Shown piece after piece: positions 1-9,043 of a DNA stretch of 64,000 bases. The first letter of the stretch is position 1, and every line of letters begins with the position of its first letter. This DNA is from Acidobacteriota bacterium (lineage in GTDB: Bacteria; Acidobacteriota; UBA6911), in NCBI GenBank assembly GCA_016929335.1, contig JAFGIY010000118.1, forward strand, positions 1 through 64,000. Reading direction: 5' to 3'. Position numbers and translations under genes: made by a program. Under the pieces are notes generated by a model that did not search any database, was not told the origin of the DNA, and was given only the letters and a program-made list of their open reading frames with translations.

Positions 1-35
1 GGAACTTTTATATTTGAGAGCCGTCAACCCTTCGG

Positions 36-135
36 GACGCGGCGGCGGGCGGGCATCTGCGGCGTTGCCGCTCCTCGACAATGTCCCTCATTGCCTGCGT
101 CGCGGCGCCTTGCATTTGCCCGCCCGGCGCTCGCG
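36..135. repeat. Palindromic GC-rich repeat, related to the interior of the element at 51425-51607
   Basis: The segment folds on itself: the left arm near 42-55 (GCGGGCGGGCA) pairs with the right arm near 113-126 (TGCCCGCCC), with further inner GC-rich pairing. It shares an ordered set of words with the interior of the MITE-like element near 51.5 kb: GGGCAT, GCGTTGC, GCTC, CTCGAC, CGCCTTGCA and GCCCG. No protein is supported here. I infer a dispersed intergenic repeat family; the outer boundaries are approximate. Confidence 0.5.
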
Positions 136-694
136 TCAAAATGTAAACTTATTGTTGCGCGGGCCCTTAGCTTTAACCTGCACCGCACAGCAGGAGTAAT
201 CCGCATTCCCGCCAGTTTTCATCGCGAGGCGGTACAGGCCCGCATGGCTGTGCCGCTTCGCTGCTGATTATGGCGGATATGAATGCGTGTACGCTTGCCC
301 GACCTTCTCATCTCACTTATCCGTTTTGCAGCCTGGTTAGGCCAAGATCCCTGATCATTACAGGTAGTATTTGGGAAATTTCTCAACGGGGTACTCCTCA
401 TATGCGTCGAGAAGCCTGGATGTCAGTTCACGCACTTGTTGTGCGTTCTCACCTGAGTTTCCGCCCTGCGCGATGTGCCCTATCAGTTGACCACAGTGTA
501 TTGTTGCACGAATTTCCAGTTCGCTCTCGTTCAAGCCGCAGTCGTTCATGTATTCGGGACAGAGGTGTTCATACTTTGGACAACTTCGCGGATCACCCCC
601 GCAAAGGGCATGCCCTCAATATCCCGTGGCGAATCTTTGTCATACTCATACGGGCACTACTGGTTGCGCATACACGGCAGTAACTGCGCCGGGT
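136..694. other. Intergenic or decayed stretch, no convincing intact gene
   Basis: Several frames are open on both strands but none has a recognisable family, a good ribosome-binding site and a clean reading frame. The least random is on the minus strand at 358-615: a Cys-rich frame containing SCPKYEHLCPEY and ending in PVEKFPKYYL, closed upstream by an in-frame TGA. A neighbouring minus frame carries CPYEYDKDSP, reminiscent of a rubredoxin loop, but in a different register. It may be a frameshifted remnant of a small Cys-rich protein; I cannot name it. Confidence 0.3.
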
Positions 695-895
695 GAAAAA
701 AAAAGCAACGCTCAAATATTCGAAGCCGTAATTACACGCAACGCTGCTCAAGGAACGTTGATTGACAGTCTGCTCGACCTGTTTGGCGGCAGAGCGCAGC
801 CGGTGATGGCGCACCTGATCGAATCGGGCAAGCTTACGATTGAGGATTTACGCAAAGCGCAGAAGCTTATAAGGAGACTCTCCAAAAATGGATGA
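695..895 (+). pseudogene. Truncated BlaI/MecI-type repressor, C-terminal fragment
   Basis: The last 66 codons of this frame match the C-terminal dimerisation part of BlaI/MecI/CopY-family repressors: LIDSLLDLFGGRAQPVMAHL followed by an acidic-basic helix ending in RRLSKNG. Intact members are about 120-140 residues, with an N-terminal winged helix that binds DNA. Here the sequence upstream of residue E50 of the frame is not recognisable as the winged helix in any register. The fragment ends 6 bp before the M56 metalloprotease, the usual partner of such repressors. I infer that the repressor has lost its DNA-binding half, so the usual BlaI/BlaR control circuit is probably broken at this copy. 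Confidence 0.65.
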
Positions 896-901
896 ACCCG
901 A

Positions 902-2800
902 ATGACGGCAAACTGGATGGATTGGGGATCGGCCATTGCGAACCACCTGTGGCAGTCGACGCTGTTTGCGGCGGCAGCGGCTTTGCTTACCCTTACGTTC
1001 AGGAAGAACCACGCCCGCGTCCGTTACGCAATTTGGCTGGCTGCATCGATCAAATTCCTGATCCCGTTCTCCCTGTTCATAGCAATAGGGAATGCGATTG
1101 ATTTCGGGAAGCAATCCGCTTCAATAGCCCAGCCTGCAATTGCATTCGTTCAAGACATCAGCCGGCCTTTTGACTCAGCGGCTGACGCAGATGCAATCCC
1201 GGCGGCCGCCGGACCGGATCTCCCCTTCTTGATCAGGAATGTGGCATATGCGGTCTGGATCTGCGGATGCCTCGCGGTTTTGATGATTTACCTGGCCAAA
1301 GTCCGGAGCATAAAAGCTCTGGTTCGCAAAGCCTTTCCGCTAACCTGCGGGAGAGCATTCGAGGCGCTGCAACGGCTGGAACAAACCATGGGTCGCCGGC
1401 CTCCAATTAAGCTGGCTGTCTCCGGCTCTTCCATGGAGCCGGGAGTCTTCGGTATTTTCAGCCCCGTATTGATTTTGCCCTCGGGGATGCCGGAGCGGCT
1501 GAGCGATTCCGAACTGGAAGCTGTTTTTGCGCATGAGGTTGCGCACATCCGCCGCCGCGACAATCTGTTCTCGGCGCTCCATATGCTCATCGAAGCTCTG
1601 TTTTGGTTTCATCCGATGGTCTGGTGGATCGGCGCAAAACTCATCCGGGAACGGGAGCTTGCCTGCGATGAAGAAGTGCTTCGAATGGGCAAAGATCCTC
1701 AGGCATATGCCGAAGGAATTCTGAAAGTCTGCGAGTATTATCTCGAATCACCGCCGGCCTGTGTCGCCGGCGTTACAGGAGCGGATATGAAAGAAAGAAT
1801 CCAAAATATAATGACACATCGTGTTGGGAGCAAATTGAGTATCGCCAAAAGATTTATATTGGCAACGACGGTCGTTGTTGCGTTGGTTATCCCGATTGTT
1901 GTTGGGCTGTTCAAAGCTCCCCTCAGCCAAGCCCAATTTCGCACAGAACCGAAACCATCGTTTGAGGTGGTATCGGTCAAGATAGCTGAAAACTGCGGCA
2001 ACACACGCCAGGGAGTCAATCTTAAGATACCTCTTGGGCCTTCCTATCAACTAGGAGGACGCTATTTCACATGCAGTCAATTGAAATGGATTATCATGGA
2101 TGCATACCAGCTCGATCCCTTTATGCAGCCAGCCGGAGGGCCCGGCTGGATTGATGACGCTCTTTTTCAGATCGAAGCAAAAGCCGCGGGCAACCCAGGC
2201 AAAGACGAAATGCGCCTGATGGTTCAATCTCTTCTCGAGGATAGATTCAAGTTGAAGATGCATCGCGAATCGAGGAAGGTACCGGTGTATTTGCTGACGA
2301 CTGCCAAAGGCGGTCCGAAGCTTCAGCCGGCGAAGGATGCACAAGGAAATCTCATAACCTCGCTCCCTTCTGCTGAAGAACTCAAGAAAAAATCGGAAGA
2401 AGTGCAAAAAGCTGGAACCTTTTCCACCGGCAAATTATCTCTTCCTGGAACCTGCTCAATTCTGATGAAACCGAGCGGCAATGAACTGACTGGACGGGCA
2501 GTGAATATGTCAAGGCTTGCGGAAGTCCTCTTCAGTTTAGTAGGGAAACGAAAGGTAATTGATAAAACCGGCATTACGGGGCTTTATGATATTAACCTTC
2601 AATGGAACCCGGATCCCAGCCAGTCCGGATTGACTGGCTTTGTCAGACCAACAGTAATTCCAATGGAATCGCCGAATGAGACCATCGGGGCGTCGATTTT
2701 TTCAGCGATCCAGGAACAGCTTGGATTGAAATTGGAGTCGGATAAAAGCCCCGTAGACATTTTCATCATCGATAGCATCGAAAAGCCGTCGGAGAACTAA
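902..2800 (+). CDS. M56 (BlaR1-like) membrane metalloprotease fused to a TIGR03435/DUF3738 domain
   Basis: The N-terminal half is an M56-family integral-membrane zinc protease: hydrophobic segments in residues 10-60 and 105-130, the zinc motif HEVAH at about 211-215 and the downstream ELACDEE segment supplying the third ligand. BlaR1 relatives cleave a BlaI-type repressor after sensing a signal outside the cell. A further membrane segment near 310-335 is followed not by a penicillin-binding sensor but by a domain from about 350 to the end with KPSFEVVSVK, GGRYFTCSQL, MRLMVQSLLEDRFKLKMH and IDKTGITGLYDINL. These are signatures of the TIGR03435/DUF3738 family, abundant in Acidobacteriota and of unknown function. 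ATG 902 follows the repressor fragment by 6 bp. The next gene encodes the same C-terminal domain alone, suggesting local duplication. I infer that the domain acts as an exported sensor or effector of the protease. Confidence 0.85.
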   Translation: MTANWMDWGSAIANHLWQSTLFAAAAALLTLTFRKNHARVRYAIWLAASIKFLIPFSLFIAIGNAIDFGKQSASIAQPAIAFVQDISRPFDSAADADAIPAAAGPDLPFLIRNVAYAVWICGCLAVLMIYLAKVRSIKALVRKAFPLTCGRAFEALQRLEQTMGRRPPIKLAVSGSSMEPGVFGIFSPVLILPSGMPERLSDSELEAVFAHEVAHIRRRDNLFSALHMLIEALFWFHPMVWWIGAKLIRERELACDEEVLRMGKDPQAYAEGILKVCEYYLESPPACVAGVTGADMKERIQNIMTHRVGSKLSIAKRFILATTVVVALVIPIVVGLFKAPLSQAQFRTEPKPSFEVVSVKIAENCGNTRQGVNLKIPLGPSYQLGGRYFTCSQLKWIIMDAYQLDPFMQPAGGPGWIDDALFQIEAKAAGNPGKDEMRLMVQSLLEDRFKLKMHRESRKVPVYLLTTAKGGPKLQPAKDAQGNLITSLPSAEELKKKSEEVQKAGTFSTGKLSLPGTCSILMKPSGNELTGRAVNMSRLAEVLFSLVGKRKVIDKTGITGLYDINLQWNPDPSQSGLTGFVRPTVIPMESPNETIGASIFSAIQEQLGLKLESDKSPVDIFIIDSIEKPSEN

Positions 2801-2805
2801 AACTT

Positions 2806-2877
2806 TGAACCACAAAACACACGAAGCACTCGAAATTATGTCAATATGATTTAGTGTATTTCGTGTAATTCGTGGCC
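2806..2877. repeat. Imperfect hairpin repeat, copy 1
   Basis: The stretch between the M56 gene and the next gene carries arms of the CCACAAAACACACGAA / TTTCGTGTAATTCGTGG type. A closely related copy lies after the next gene at 3839-3899. Each copy sits just downstream of a stop codon, so it could also act as a processing or termination hairpin. It resembles the widely dispersed CACGAA-type intergenic palindromes seen in many environmental genomes. Confidence 0.6.
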
Positions 2878-2894
2878 AAAAAATCGGAGGTTGC

Positions 2895-3839
2895 ATGATC
2901 TCTAAAAATGGGCGGGGATTGGCGGTAATAATACTGTTTCTTTTTATGGAATATTCGAATGCGCAGGACAGCCCGAAGCCTTCCTTCGACGTCGCATCGA
3001 TCAAGCCTGTCGAAAGCTGCGTGCAAACATTTTCGGCCGGCAATACCACGATGGCCATGATGACTCCGCCGATTATGGCCGGCGGCCGATTCTCCGCATG
3101 CAATTCATTGGAAGGTTTTATAAAGCAGGCGTATCAAATCGACGACGCATCCCAGCTATCCGGCCATCCGGCCTGGAGCAAAACCGCTCAATTTAAAATC
3201 GAGGCGAAAACCGATCCAGAGGCCGGCGCCGACCAGATGCGCCTGATGCTTCAAACTTTGTTGGAGGAAAGGTCCAAACTGAAGATACATCGCGAATCAC
3301 GCGAATTGGAAACGTATTCATTGGTTGTTGCCAAAAGCGGACATAAACTGCAACCGGCGAAGGACGAAAACGGAAATCCAATTACCGCTTTGCCTCCCAG
3401 CGAACCGAGTCCGGAAAATATAAAAGCCGCGCTGGCCAAAATCCAGAGCGGTCAGAAGATGAAGCCCGGTCCCGGCACTCTTGGCGTTATCGCGAGAGGA
3501 AATGGGCCGCTCGAGCTTGAAGCGAAAGCCGTGCAGTTGAGCCGGTTTGCGACCTTTTTGAGACAGATGGTCGGGAAGAAAGTAATTGATAAAACCAGCC
3601 TGGAAGGATTCTTTGACATAAAGCTGCAATATGCCGCGGAACCCGGCCGGGGTCCTATTCTTATAGCAAGTCAATCAACTCCGGCTGCGGGCGACGCCAA
3701 CAGGATTCCCGAACCCGAGCTTTCCGGCCCTACCATATTCAATGCGCTCCGGGATCAACTCGGATTGGAGTTGCAGCCGGATAAAGGGGAGTTTGATTTT
3801 TTCACTGTCGACAGTGTGGAAAAACCGTCGGAGAACTGA
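2895..3839 (+). CDS. Secreted TIGR03435/DUF3738-family protein
   Basis: This 314-residue protein begins with a signal peptide (hydrophobic core AVIILFLFMEYS, probable cleavage after SNA) followed by a single TIGR03435-type domain. Family marks are KPSFDVASIKPVE near residue 28, GGRFSACNSLEGFIKQAY near 62-80, MRLMLQTLLEERSKLKIHRE near 115-135, VIDKTSLEGFFDIKLQY near 235 and a final SVEKPSEN. The same end sequence, with one change, closes the preceding M56 fusion protein, so the two domains are probably tandem duplicates. GGAGG precedes ATG 2895 at suitable distance. Function is unknown for the family. It is flanked by two copies of the same hairpin repeat. Confidence 0.85.
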   Translation: MISKNGRGLAVIILFLFMEYSNAQDSPKPSFDVASIKPVESCVQTFSAGNTTMAMMTPPIMAGGRFSACNSLEGFIKQAYQIDDASQLSGHPAWSKTAQFKIEAKTDPEAGADQMRLMLQTLLEERSKLKIHRESRELETYSLVVAKSGHKLQPAKDENGNPITALPPSEPSPENIKAALAKIQSGQKMKPGPGTLGVIARGNGPLELEAKAVQLSRFATFLRQMVGKKVIDKTSLEGFFDIKLQYAAEPGRGPILIASQSTPAAGDANRIPEPELSGPTIFNALRDQLGLELQPDKGEFDFFTVDSVEKPSEN

Positions 3840-3899
3840 ACCACGAACCACTCGAAAATAAAATATATATTTTTAGTGTATTTCGTGTGGTTCGTGGTT
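3839..3899. repeat. Imperfect hairpin repeat, copy 2
   Basis: AACCACGAACCAC on the left pairs with GTGGTTCGTGGTT on the right across an AT-rich centre. It is a better-preserved relative of the copy at 2806-2877, and the two bracket the free TIGR03435 gene. Confidence 0.65.
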
Positions 3900-3907
3900 A
3901 AAAAAAT

Positions 3908-6880
3908 ATGATACGAGCTATATTCATCTTTCTTTTCGCAATACCGGCGCTGATTGCGTCCGAGCACCGCGGGATCGTAAGGTTCAACGAATTGCCGGTT
4001 CCCGGCGCAACGATAGTCGCTTCTCAAGGCGAAATAAAATTGACCGCCGTTTCCGACTTGCAGGGATTCTATCGCTTCCCTGACTTAACGGACGGATCAT
4101 GGACCGTTCAGGTCGAAATGCTCGGATTTAGTCCGATCAAGCGGGACATAACAATTGGCTCGGAGAGTCCGGCTTCGGAGTGGGACCTGACGATGCTTCC
4201 CATGAGTGAAATGAAAACGGAGCCGCTTCCGGCTGTTTTTGAGCAGACGGAAATAGCTGTTTCGGAAGCCAATGCCGATGCCTTGCCTGCAAGCGAGCCG
4301 AAGCCGTCGAGTGTATTTGCCAATCTCAGCTCGGAACAGCTCTCCGAACGAGCCGCCGATGGATTCCTGATTCAGGGCAGCGTCAATAATGCCGCCGATT
4401 CGCCCTTTGCCCAGCGAATGGCTTTCGGCAATAATCGCAGGCTTATGCAGCTATACAACGGCAGCATCAGCCTCAATCTGGAAAACTCCGCGTTCAATGC
4501 GCGTTCTTTTTCTCTGACCGGGCAAAACACTCCCAAGCCGGACTATAACCGCATGCAGCTTGGATTCACAGTCGGCGGTCCGGTGAAGATTCCGTTTCTG
4601 ACAAACAAAACGGTGAATGCATTCCTGGCCTATCAGCGCATGCAGAACCGGGATGCCCGAACCATGACCGGCCGGATGCCGACGTTTGAGGAAAGAAACG
4701 GAGATCTGTCTCAGATCCGGGATCCCTTTGGCGAGGCTGTCCGGATTTTCGACCCGGCTACAGGCCTGCCATTCGTCGATAATAGAATTCCGCAGGACCG
4801 GATAAGCTCTCAGGCTCGATATCTGCTTTCCTTATACCCATTCCCAAATCATGAAAGCAGCAGTCTTTATAACTACCAGGTGCCGGTTGTTTCCGCTTCT
4901 CACCAGGACAGCATTCAGGGATCGCTTACTCATTGGAACATGGGCGGCCAGATATCGGGCAATTTCAGCTATCAAAACATGCGGTCCGACAATCCCAACA
5001 TTTTCGCGTTCATGGACAAGGCGAAAACTTCATCTCTAAACCTGGCTGCCAATTATTCCCGCAATTTTGGCCGGCGCAGCAGCTCGAGATTGGGATACCA
5101 GTTCACTCGTTCGACTTCGCGGATGATTCCCTTTTTCGCAAATCGGCTCAATATATCGGGTGCTGCCGGAATCTCCGGCAACAACCAGGATCCCGGAAAC
5201 TGGGGGCCTCCAACCCTTTCCTTCTCGAATTACGCCCAGCTATCGGACGGCAAAGCGTCCTTCGATCGCGAACTGGCGCATTCCGTTTCGGCCTCAGCCC
5301 GGCTGAGCCGCGGAGAACATAATCTGTCCTTCGGATTTGAAGTGCACAGGCAGCAGATCAATCTGTTTTCTCAGCAGGACGCGCGCGGCACATTTGCATT
5401 TACCGGCGGCGCCGCCGGATACGATTTCGCCGATTTCCTCCTTGGCATTCCCGACTCCAGTTCCATCGCATTCGGCAATGCCGACAAGTATTTTCGAGGA
5501 TCGACCTATGCGGCTTACATCAACGACGACTATCGGGTCAGTTCCACATTCACCATAAACGGCGGAATTCGCTGGGAATATGAGGCGCCCCTGACGGAGT
5601 TGTACGGCCGGCTGGTGAATCTGGATATCGCGCCGGGCTTTCAGGCAATCGCACCGGTGCCGGCCAATAATCCGAACGGCGTTCTTACGGGCCGGCAATA
5701 TTTCAGCTCGCTTGTGGATCCGGATAAACGCGGGGTGCAGCCCCGAATCGGTTTTGCCTGGCGGCCGACGGCCGATTCATCCTGGATTATCCGAGGCGGA
5801 TACGGCCTGTATCGCGACACCTCGGTTTACCGATCCATTGCCGTCAAAATGGCTCAGCAATCGCCGTTTTCAAAGAGCCTGATCGCCGGCAACAGCCCGG
5901 ACACGCCGTTGACGCTCGCGAACGGCTTCAATCTTCAACCCAATGTCGCCGTCAACAATTTTGCCGTTGATCCCGATTTCCGCGCTGCAAATGCGCACAA
6001 CTGGCAGCTGTCGATTCAGCGGGATCTTCCCTTCTCCATGCAGATGGTCGTAATGTACCAGGGATCCAAGGGAAGCCGTCTGACTCAACAATCCTATCCG
6101 AACACGTATCCGGGTGGAGCGGCGAGTCCGTCCGGATATATGTATCAAAGCTCCGGGGGCGAATCGATCCGGCATGCAGGAATCCTTCAAATGCGCCGGC
6201 GTCTGCGGCATGGTTTCTCCGCCGAAGCCCGCTACACTTTTTCGAAGTCCCTCGATGATGCTGCGTTAGGAGCACAAGGGGGCCAGGGCGGAACTCAGAT
6301 CGCCCAGAATTGGCTTGACCTCAGAGCGGAACGGGCGCTGTCGGGGTTTGATCAGCGGCATACCCTCAATCTCCAAACGCAATATACCTCCGGCGCGGGC
6401 GGTTTCAGGCCGACCATCCTCAGAGGATTCGCCGGCGTACTTTTCAGGCAGTGGACATTTACTGGGAACCTGACGATAGGCAGCGGCAAGCCGTTGACGC
6501 CAATTTATAACGCCGTGGTGGCAGGGACGGGAATGACCGGCAGCATTCGGCCGAATCGCACCGGCGCATCCATAAATGCGGCGCCGGCGGGGCTGTTTCT
6601 CAATCCTGCGGCGTTTTCTCCGCCCGAGACGGGCGAGTGGGGCAACGCGGGAAGAAATTCGATAACCGGTCCGGGCCAGTTCAGCCTGGACGCTTCTTTG
6701 GGGAGGTCGTTCCGCGTGCGGGACCGCTATAACGTTGAGTTCAGGCTTAATTCGAGAAATATACTGAACCATGTCACGTATCCCGCCTGGAATACGACAG
6801 TCAACAGCGCGCAATTCGGTCTGCCCAATTCGGCGAATCCGATGCGAAGCTTTGATTTGAATTTGCGGGCAAGTTTTTGA
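3908..6880 (+). CDS. Oar-like TonB-dependent receptor with N-terminal carboxypeptidase-regulatory domain
   Basis: The 990-residue product has a short signal peptide (MIRAIFIFLFAIPALIAS), then a beta-sandwich carboxypeptidase-regulatory-like domain at about 20-95 (LPVPGATIVAS, GFYRFPDLTDGSWTVQVEML). The rest is a plug and a long outer-membrane beta-barrel rich in alternating aromatic and polar residues (RRSSSRLGYQFTRSTS, WEYEAPLTELYGRLVNLD, HTLNLQTQYTSGAGG), ending in an aromatic residue (LNLRASF) as barrel proteins do. This is the Oar/acidobacterial TonB-dependent transporter architecture; length is normal. Likely role is uptake of a large ligand or substrate at the outer membrane. The start codon lies 9 bp after a hairpin repeat and no strong ribosome-binding site is visible. 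The substrate cannot be read from sequence. Confidence 0.85.
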   Translation: MIRAIFIFLFAIPALIASEHRGIVRFNELPVPGATIVASQGEIKLTAVSDLQGFYRFPDLTDGSWTVQVEMLGFSPIKRDITIGSESPASEWDLTMLPMSEMKTEPLPAVFEQTEIAVSEANADALPASEPKPSSVFANLSSEQLSERAADGFLIQGSVNNAADSPFAQRMAFGNNRRLMQLYNGSISLNLENSAFNARSFSLTGQNTPKPDYNRMQLGFTVGGPVKIPFLTNKTVNAFLAYQRMQNRDARTMTGRMPTFEERNGDLSQIRDPFGEAVRIFDPATGLPFVDNRIPQDRISSQARYLLSLYPFPNHESSSLYNYQVPVVSASHQDSIQGSLTHWNMGGQISGNFSYQNMRSDNPNIFAFMDKAKTSSLNLAANYSRNFGRRSSSRLGYQFTRSTSRMIPFFANRLNISGAAGISGNNQDPGNWGPPTLSFSNYAQLSDGKASFDRELAHSVSASARLSRGEHNLSFGFEVHRQQINLFSQQDARGTFAFTGGAAGYDFADFLLGIPDSSSIAFGNADKYFRGSTYAAYINDDYRVSSTFTINGGIRWEYEAPLTELYGRLVNLDIAPGFQAIAPVPANNPNGVLTGRQYFSSLVDPDKRGVQPRIGFAWRPTADSSWIIRGGYGLYRDTSVYRSIAVKMAQQSPFSKSLIAGNSPDTPLTLANGFNLQPNVAVNNFAVDPDFRAANAHNWQLSIQRDLPFSMQMVVMYQGSKGSRLTQQSYPNTYPGGAASPSGYMYQSSGGESIRHAGILQMRRRLRHGFSAEARYTFSKSLDDAALGAQGGQGGTQIAQNWLDLRAERALSGFDQRHTLNLQTQYTSGAGGFRPTILRGFAGVLFRQWTFTGNLTIGSGKPLTPIYNAVVAGTGMTGSIRPNRTGASINAAPAGLFLNPAAFSPPETGEWGNAGRNSITGPGQFSLDASLGRSFRVRDRYNVEFRLNSRNILNHVTYPAWNTTVNSAQFGLPNSANPMRSFDLNLRASF

Positions 6881-6943
6881 CGGCGTCTCGCCGGCTGGAG
6901 CATGCAATTGCCGCAATGGGGGCTTCCCAACAAATAATTCGCT

Positions 6944-9043
6944 ATGGATAAAATGTTCCGCGATAAATCATGGATGATATTCGCAGCCCTTTCAGCGCTA
7001 TCCGTCGGTCTTTTCGCCGGGGCGCAACAGCAGCAGCCGTTCACGATAAAGGCGGAGGCGCAGCTTGTGCTTGAGACCGTAACGGTCCAGGACAAAGATG
7101 GTAAACCTGTCGAAGGCTTGACCCGGCGGGATTTTGTCATAACGGAAGACGGATCCCCTCAATCCATCGAAATCTGCGAATTCCAGAAATTTGAGGACAC
7201 AGCGCTGCCGCCTATCAAACCGCGATCGATTTTTAACAGTGAAGCCGCTCCGATTTCAAAAATCGGCAGGAATCAATTTACGGCGGGCCGCGTGGGAGAG
7301 ATCAAATATCAGGACCGCCGGCTGCTGGTTCTCTATTTCGACCTGATGACCATGCCGGAGACGGACCGCTACCGCGCATTTGCAGCGGGGCGCAAATTTA
7401 TTCAGAATCAGATGACGGCGTCGGACCTGATGTCCATTATGATTTTCTCAAAGAGCGTCGTCCGGGTCTTATTGGACTTTACCGACGATCGCGAAGAGCT
7501 GGACCTGGCGATTCAAACATTGATGAAGAAAAAGCAGGAAGGAGAGGAGGATGACGACTGGAACGTTCCCGATACGGCTGCGGCGTTCGGCCAGAATTCC
7601 AGCGAATTCAACCTCTTCAATATCGACCGCCAGCTTGCGGCGCTGCAGACGGCCGTCAAAATGATGGGCGCGCTGAGCGAACGGAAGACGCTCGTCTATT
7701 TCGCCAGCGGTTTGCGGCTGAATGGAATGGATAATCAGGCGCAACTGCGCGCCACGATCAACGCCGCCATTCGCGCCAACGTCGTGCTGTATCCGGTGGA
7801 CGCGCGCGGCCTGGTCGCCGAGGCGCCGATGGGCGACGCCTCTACGCCATCCTCCGGCGGCGTCGCGATGTTCACCGGGGCATCCGCTATGGCGAGAATG
7901 GCCTCCTTCCAGCAGTCGCAGGACACTCTTTACACCCTGGCGGAAGATACAGGCGGTAAAGCCATGCTCGATTATAATGATCTTTCCCGCGGCATAGTCA
8001 ACGCGCAGAAAGCCGTAACGAGCTATTACATCCTGGGCTATTACACGACCAATACGGAAATGGACGGGAAATTCCGCAAAATCAAAATCGAACTTGCCGA
8101 CGGCCAGCAGGCAAAACTCGATTACCGCAAGGGCTATTACGCCAGAAAGAAATTCTCCAAATTCACCGCCGCCGACAAAGAAAGGCAGCTGGAAGAGGCG
8201 TTGATGCTGGGAGATCCGATTACAGACTTGACCATTGCGATGGAGGTCAATTATTTCAAGCTCAATAGCGCCGAGTATTATGTGCCCGTCACGATAAAGA
8301 TACCGGGCAGCGAACTTGTCCTGGCTAAAAACACCGGATCGGACCGTACCGTTATCGATTTTATCGGAGAAATAAGGGACGACTACGGCTCCGTTTATTC
8401 GAACCTGCGCGACAAAGTCTCGTTCAAGCTGAAAGGGGAAACCGCGGCGGCATTGATGAAAAGCCCGATTGAATACGATTGCGGTTTCACGCTTCTCCCG
8501 GGGAAGTACATCATCAAGGTGCTTGCGCGCGATGCGGAAACAGGCCGGATCGGCACGTACCAGGCGGTTTTCACGATTCCCAACCTGATGAAAGAATTCA
8601 AGCGCGTGCCGGTCAGCTCCGTCGTGTTGAGCAGCCAGAGAGTCGATATGCGCCAGGCGCTGTATACGGCGGCCGGCAAAGACAAGACGCAGACGGCCAA
8701 CCCGCTGGTCCTCGATGGAAAGAAGCTGATCCCCAGCGTCACCCGAGTTTTCAGCAAGAAGAATAAAATGCACGTGTACCTTCAGGCTTATGAAAACAAT
8801 ACGGCTGCGATGGAACCGTTGATCGCGTATGTCACCTTTTTCCGCGGCGAGGCAAAGGCATTCGAAACCTCCGCCCTCGCGGCGACCGAGGGAATGCATC
8901 CGAAGTCGAGGGCCGTGCCGCTGCATTTCACCATTCCGCTCGACAAACTGCCTCCCGGCGAATACAAGTGCCAGACGACCGTCCTGGATCCGAACGGGAA
9001 GAAAGCCGCATTCTGGCAGGCGCCCGTGATGCTGGTGGAATAG
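6944..9043 (+). CDS. Secreted VWA-domain protein (VWFA-related, TIGR03436 type)
   Basis: A 699-residue exported protein: signal peptide residues 1-27 (FAALSALSVGLFAG), then LVLETVTVQDKDGKPVEGLT...FVITEDG, the N-terminal signature of the acidobacterial VWFA-related family. The alpha/beta VWA core runs from about 125 to 340 (LLVLYFDLMTMPE, SERKTLVYFASGLRL, VVLYPVDARGL), ending with YYILGYYTTN and a C-terminal beta-rich region. The MIDAS-like metal site is degenerate (YFDLMTM rather than DxSxS). It follows the TonB-type receptor by 63 bp on the same strand and may be co-transcribed. A paralogue of similar length is at 42639-44720. Function unknown; export and protein binding are inferred. Confidence 0.85.
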   Translation: MDKMFRDKSWMIFAALSALSVGLFAGAQQQQPFTIKAEAQLVLETVTVQDKDGKPVEGLTRRDFVITEDGSPQSIEICEFQKFEDTALPPIKPRSIFNSEAAPISKIGRNQFTAGRVGEIKYQDRRLLVLYFDLMTMPETDRYRAFAAGRKFIQNQMTASDLMSIMIFSKSVVRVLLDFTDDREELDLAIQTLMKKKQEGEEDDDWNVPDTAAAFGQNSSEFNLFNIDRQLAALQTAVKMMGALSERKTLVYFASGLRLNGMDNQAQLRATINAAIRANVVLYPVDARGLVAEAPMGDASTPSSGGVAMFTGASAMARMASFQQSQDTLYTLAEDTGGKAMLDYNDLSRGIVNAQKAVTSYYILGYYTTNTEMDGKFRKIKIELADGQQAKLDYRKGYYARKKFSKFTAADKERQLEEALMLGDPITDLTIAMEVNYFKLNSAEYYVPVTIKIPGSELVLAKNTGSDRTVIDFIGEIRDDYGSVYSNLRDKVSFKLKGETAAALMKSPIEYDCGFTLLPGKYIIKVLARDAETGRIGTYQAVFTIPNLMKEFKRVPVSSVVLSSQRVDMRQALYTAAGKDKTQTANPLVLDGKKLIPSVTRVFSKKNKMHVYLQAYENNTAAMEPLIAYVTFFRGEAKAFETSALAATEGMHPKSRAVPLHFTIPLDKLPPGEYKCQTTVLDPNGKKAAFWQAPVMLVE

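Noticed and set aside
270..683. 137-residue open frame on the + strand
   Set aside because: No ribosome-binding site, low-complexity Arg/Ser content and no family resemblance.
7469..8926. 485-residue open frame on the minus strand
   Set aside because: It lies wholly opposite the VWA gene, whose frame has clear family motifs and a signal peptide. The minus frame has no recognisable domain and reflects codon-position composition.
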